From Forficula auricularia (taxonomy: Eukaryota > Arthropoda > Insecta > Dermaptera > Forficulidae): DNA of 64,000 nt. A model generated the notes under the pieces. It was not told the origin of the DNA. It saw only the letters and a program-made list of their open reading frames with translations, and made no database searches. Below are positions 62,795-64,000 of this stretch, one piece after another (the first letter of the stretch is position 1; the number at the start of each line of letters is the position of its first letter). The stretch spans positions 64,966,270 to 65,030,269 of the forward strand of contig JALMQS010000099.1 of NCBI GenBank assembly GCA_024734495.1. Reading direction: 5' to 3'. The translations under genes were made by a program, and so were the position numbers.

Positions 62795-62850
62795 TAATTG
62801 TAGAAGCCCTGAAAAAGTCGGCAAAGTCGATGAAACGTTGGTGGATAATT
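62795..62850 (+). ncRNA. Hammerhead-like motif downstream of the Penelope fragment
   Basis: GCC-CTGAAAA (62809-62815), stem II GTCGG.../...TCGAT, GAAA (62832-62835), ACGT and T (triplet GTT at 62837-62839), then GGTGG pairing with the GCC before the core. G8 is A, and stem II is weakened. The following CTTGTCCTTATTTTCCTAAT resembles the end of element 44122-44804. Confidence 0.6.
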
Positions 62851-63640
62851 AAACAAGTCACCCAAAAAACTTGTCCTTATTTTCCTAATATAAACTTTCA
62901 AATTAATATGTGTAATCTAGTTGGTTTCATCAGAAACTTCTCTTTTGATGGATTAACATTTGTATTTAAAAATCAAAATCAATTCCAACACACGAGAATC
63001 CCTAGCAGTAAATTACAAATTAAATTGACTGCATGTGTTGTATATTATCGGATTGTACTACCACCCTGTCGTTATTTTCCAAATTTTACTTATTCATAAA
63101 TTTATTAATATGTTTTTTGAATTCTATTCTGGAATTTTTGAATTTATCTGCTTATCATTATATTTATTTATTATATAAAAAAGATAGAAAAAGGCGTCGA
63201 TTATATCAGAAATAAATAGCAAAAGGATTTTATCAATTCAATTTAATCCAGGAATTAAAAACCTCTTTAAATCGGCAGACGATTTTACTGTTAAGATAAT
63301 CTCATTTATAATATATAAATAAATAAAAAATAAAGGTATATCAATTAAGCGTGGCTTGAATCTCCTTTAAGAGCATCTGAATAATCATTTCAATATTTGG
63401 TTTCCATATTAGCACTATCTCTCTAATCTACTCTTCTAATCTGAAACCACTTCAAATTTTAAATTAAAATCTTACGATAAGGAGGAAAAAACTAAGGAAA
63501 ATCAAGTGATAATTAAACAAATAATTACCTTGAAGTAAATAGAGTTATTTCAAGAGAGGGGGTGGAGGCGTGCTGGCAATAACAATAAAATTTTACTTAT
63601 ATTTGCGAATAGTAGAATTATCAGAATGCTTTTTAAAATT
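62851..63640. other. AT-rich DNA, no gene recognised
   Basis: Short frames at 62830-63215 have no family resemblance. GGTTTCATCAGAAACTTCTC at 62933 is not a ribozyme. Nothing else is seen. Confidence 0.45.
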
Positions 63641-64000
63641 TGAATTTGGGTTTTTAGGGGTTGTCCTCTAAATGGTTGGGGTAAATTATTTAGATTTAGT
63701 GTCATTAAAGATACATTTTTACCTAGAGAGCATAATTGATCTAGAATATGTTTTATTCTTAGCTTATAATGTCTTTAAGATATCTAGAAGGTATCTTCTA
63801 GAGCAAACTTTTTTCATTCCCGATCCCATTTTGACTAAACAATTTTTCACGACCCTTTATTATGAAAGATTTCAATTTGCCGATGGTAATAGATTCAAAT
63901 TTACTAGAAAATAAGATGGTGTCATCTATTAAATCCGATGGAATGGAATATTTTTAATTATATGTCTAGTAAATTTCAAGTAAATTTGAATCTATTATCA
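63641..64000 (+). repeat. Interspersed repeat also seen at 27640-27780
   Basis: TTTCAATTTGCCGATGGTAA and TGTCATCTATTAAATCCGAT match 27655-27760. AGATTCAAATTTACTAGAAA near 63890 is mirrored in part at 63965-63990, so an inverted structure may begin at the window end. A frame of 80 codons crosses it (63672-63914) without known relatives. The element continues beyond the window. Confidence 0.5.

Noticed and set aside
63672..63914. 80-codon frame near the window end
   Set aside because: It lies in a repeat also present at 27655 without an open frame, so a conserved protein is unlikely.
1..64000. CRISPR arrays, operons or other prokaryotic systems
   Set aside because: Repeats are dispersed transposons and minisatellites, and splice signals and non-LTR retroelements show a eukaryotic genome.

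Overview
The window is AT-rich eukaryotic DNA, most likely from a hexapod or other arthropod with a repeat-swollen genome. It holds no long open reading frames, operons or prokaryotic signals. The coding sequence found is retroelement debris (Jockey-like and CR1/I-like reverse transcriptase ends, a Penelope-type GIY-YIG end) plus a few small exons with good splice sites. No species can be named from the sequence alone.

Host gene: on the + strand there is a plausible 5' end of a gene. It has an untranslated exon (28545-28645), a first coding exon with its ATG at 30178 (30174-30244), and a phase-compatible coding exon (57488-57574) about 27 kb downstream. The rest of the gene would lie to the right of the window. 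About twelve GC-richer, non-coding, apparently single-copy islands (for example 7280-8020, 16290-16830, 20690-21530, 49140-49510, 53620-53920) stand out from the AT-rich background and are candidates for conserved regulatory DNA in and upstream of this gene.

Mobile DNA: most of the rest is transposable elements, often nested two or three deep. They include hAT-type elements and MITEs with exact 8-bp target duplications (5802-7124, 10410-10666, 37296-38687, and a 20-bp-minisatellite MITE family at 15868, 17175 and 44233). Others are a Harbinger-like palindromic MITE (13581-13787), two Helitron-like copies (40105 and 54211), tRNA-derived SINEs (60605 and near 42156), a large palindromic family carrying the motif ACCGACTTCAAAAA, and several unnamed palindromes of about 1 kb.

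Main finding: the window carries a swarm of short, mostly palindromic elements that contain type I hammerhead ribozyme motifs. The motif is CTGANGA, then a stem-loop II, then GAAA, a self-complementary stem III tract and a GTC-like cleavage triplet, with a matching stem I on both sides. At least eight sequence families are present. Nine insertions can be bounded, and all nine are flanked by 12-13 bp direct repeats. Several are confirmed by a related copy of the host repeat lacking the insert. A degenerate hammerhead also lies directly downstream of the Penelope GIY-YIG fragment (61851-62880), which links the swarm to Penelope-like retroelements, where hammerheads are already known. The apparently new parts are the inverted two-ribozyme hairpin layout, the 12-13 bp target duplication rule and the diversity of families in one locus.
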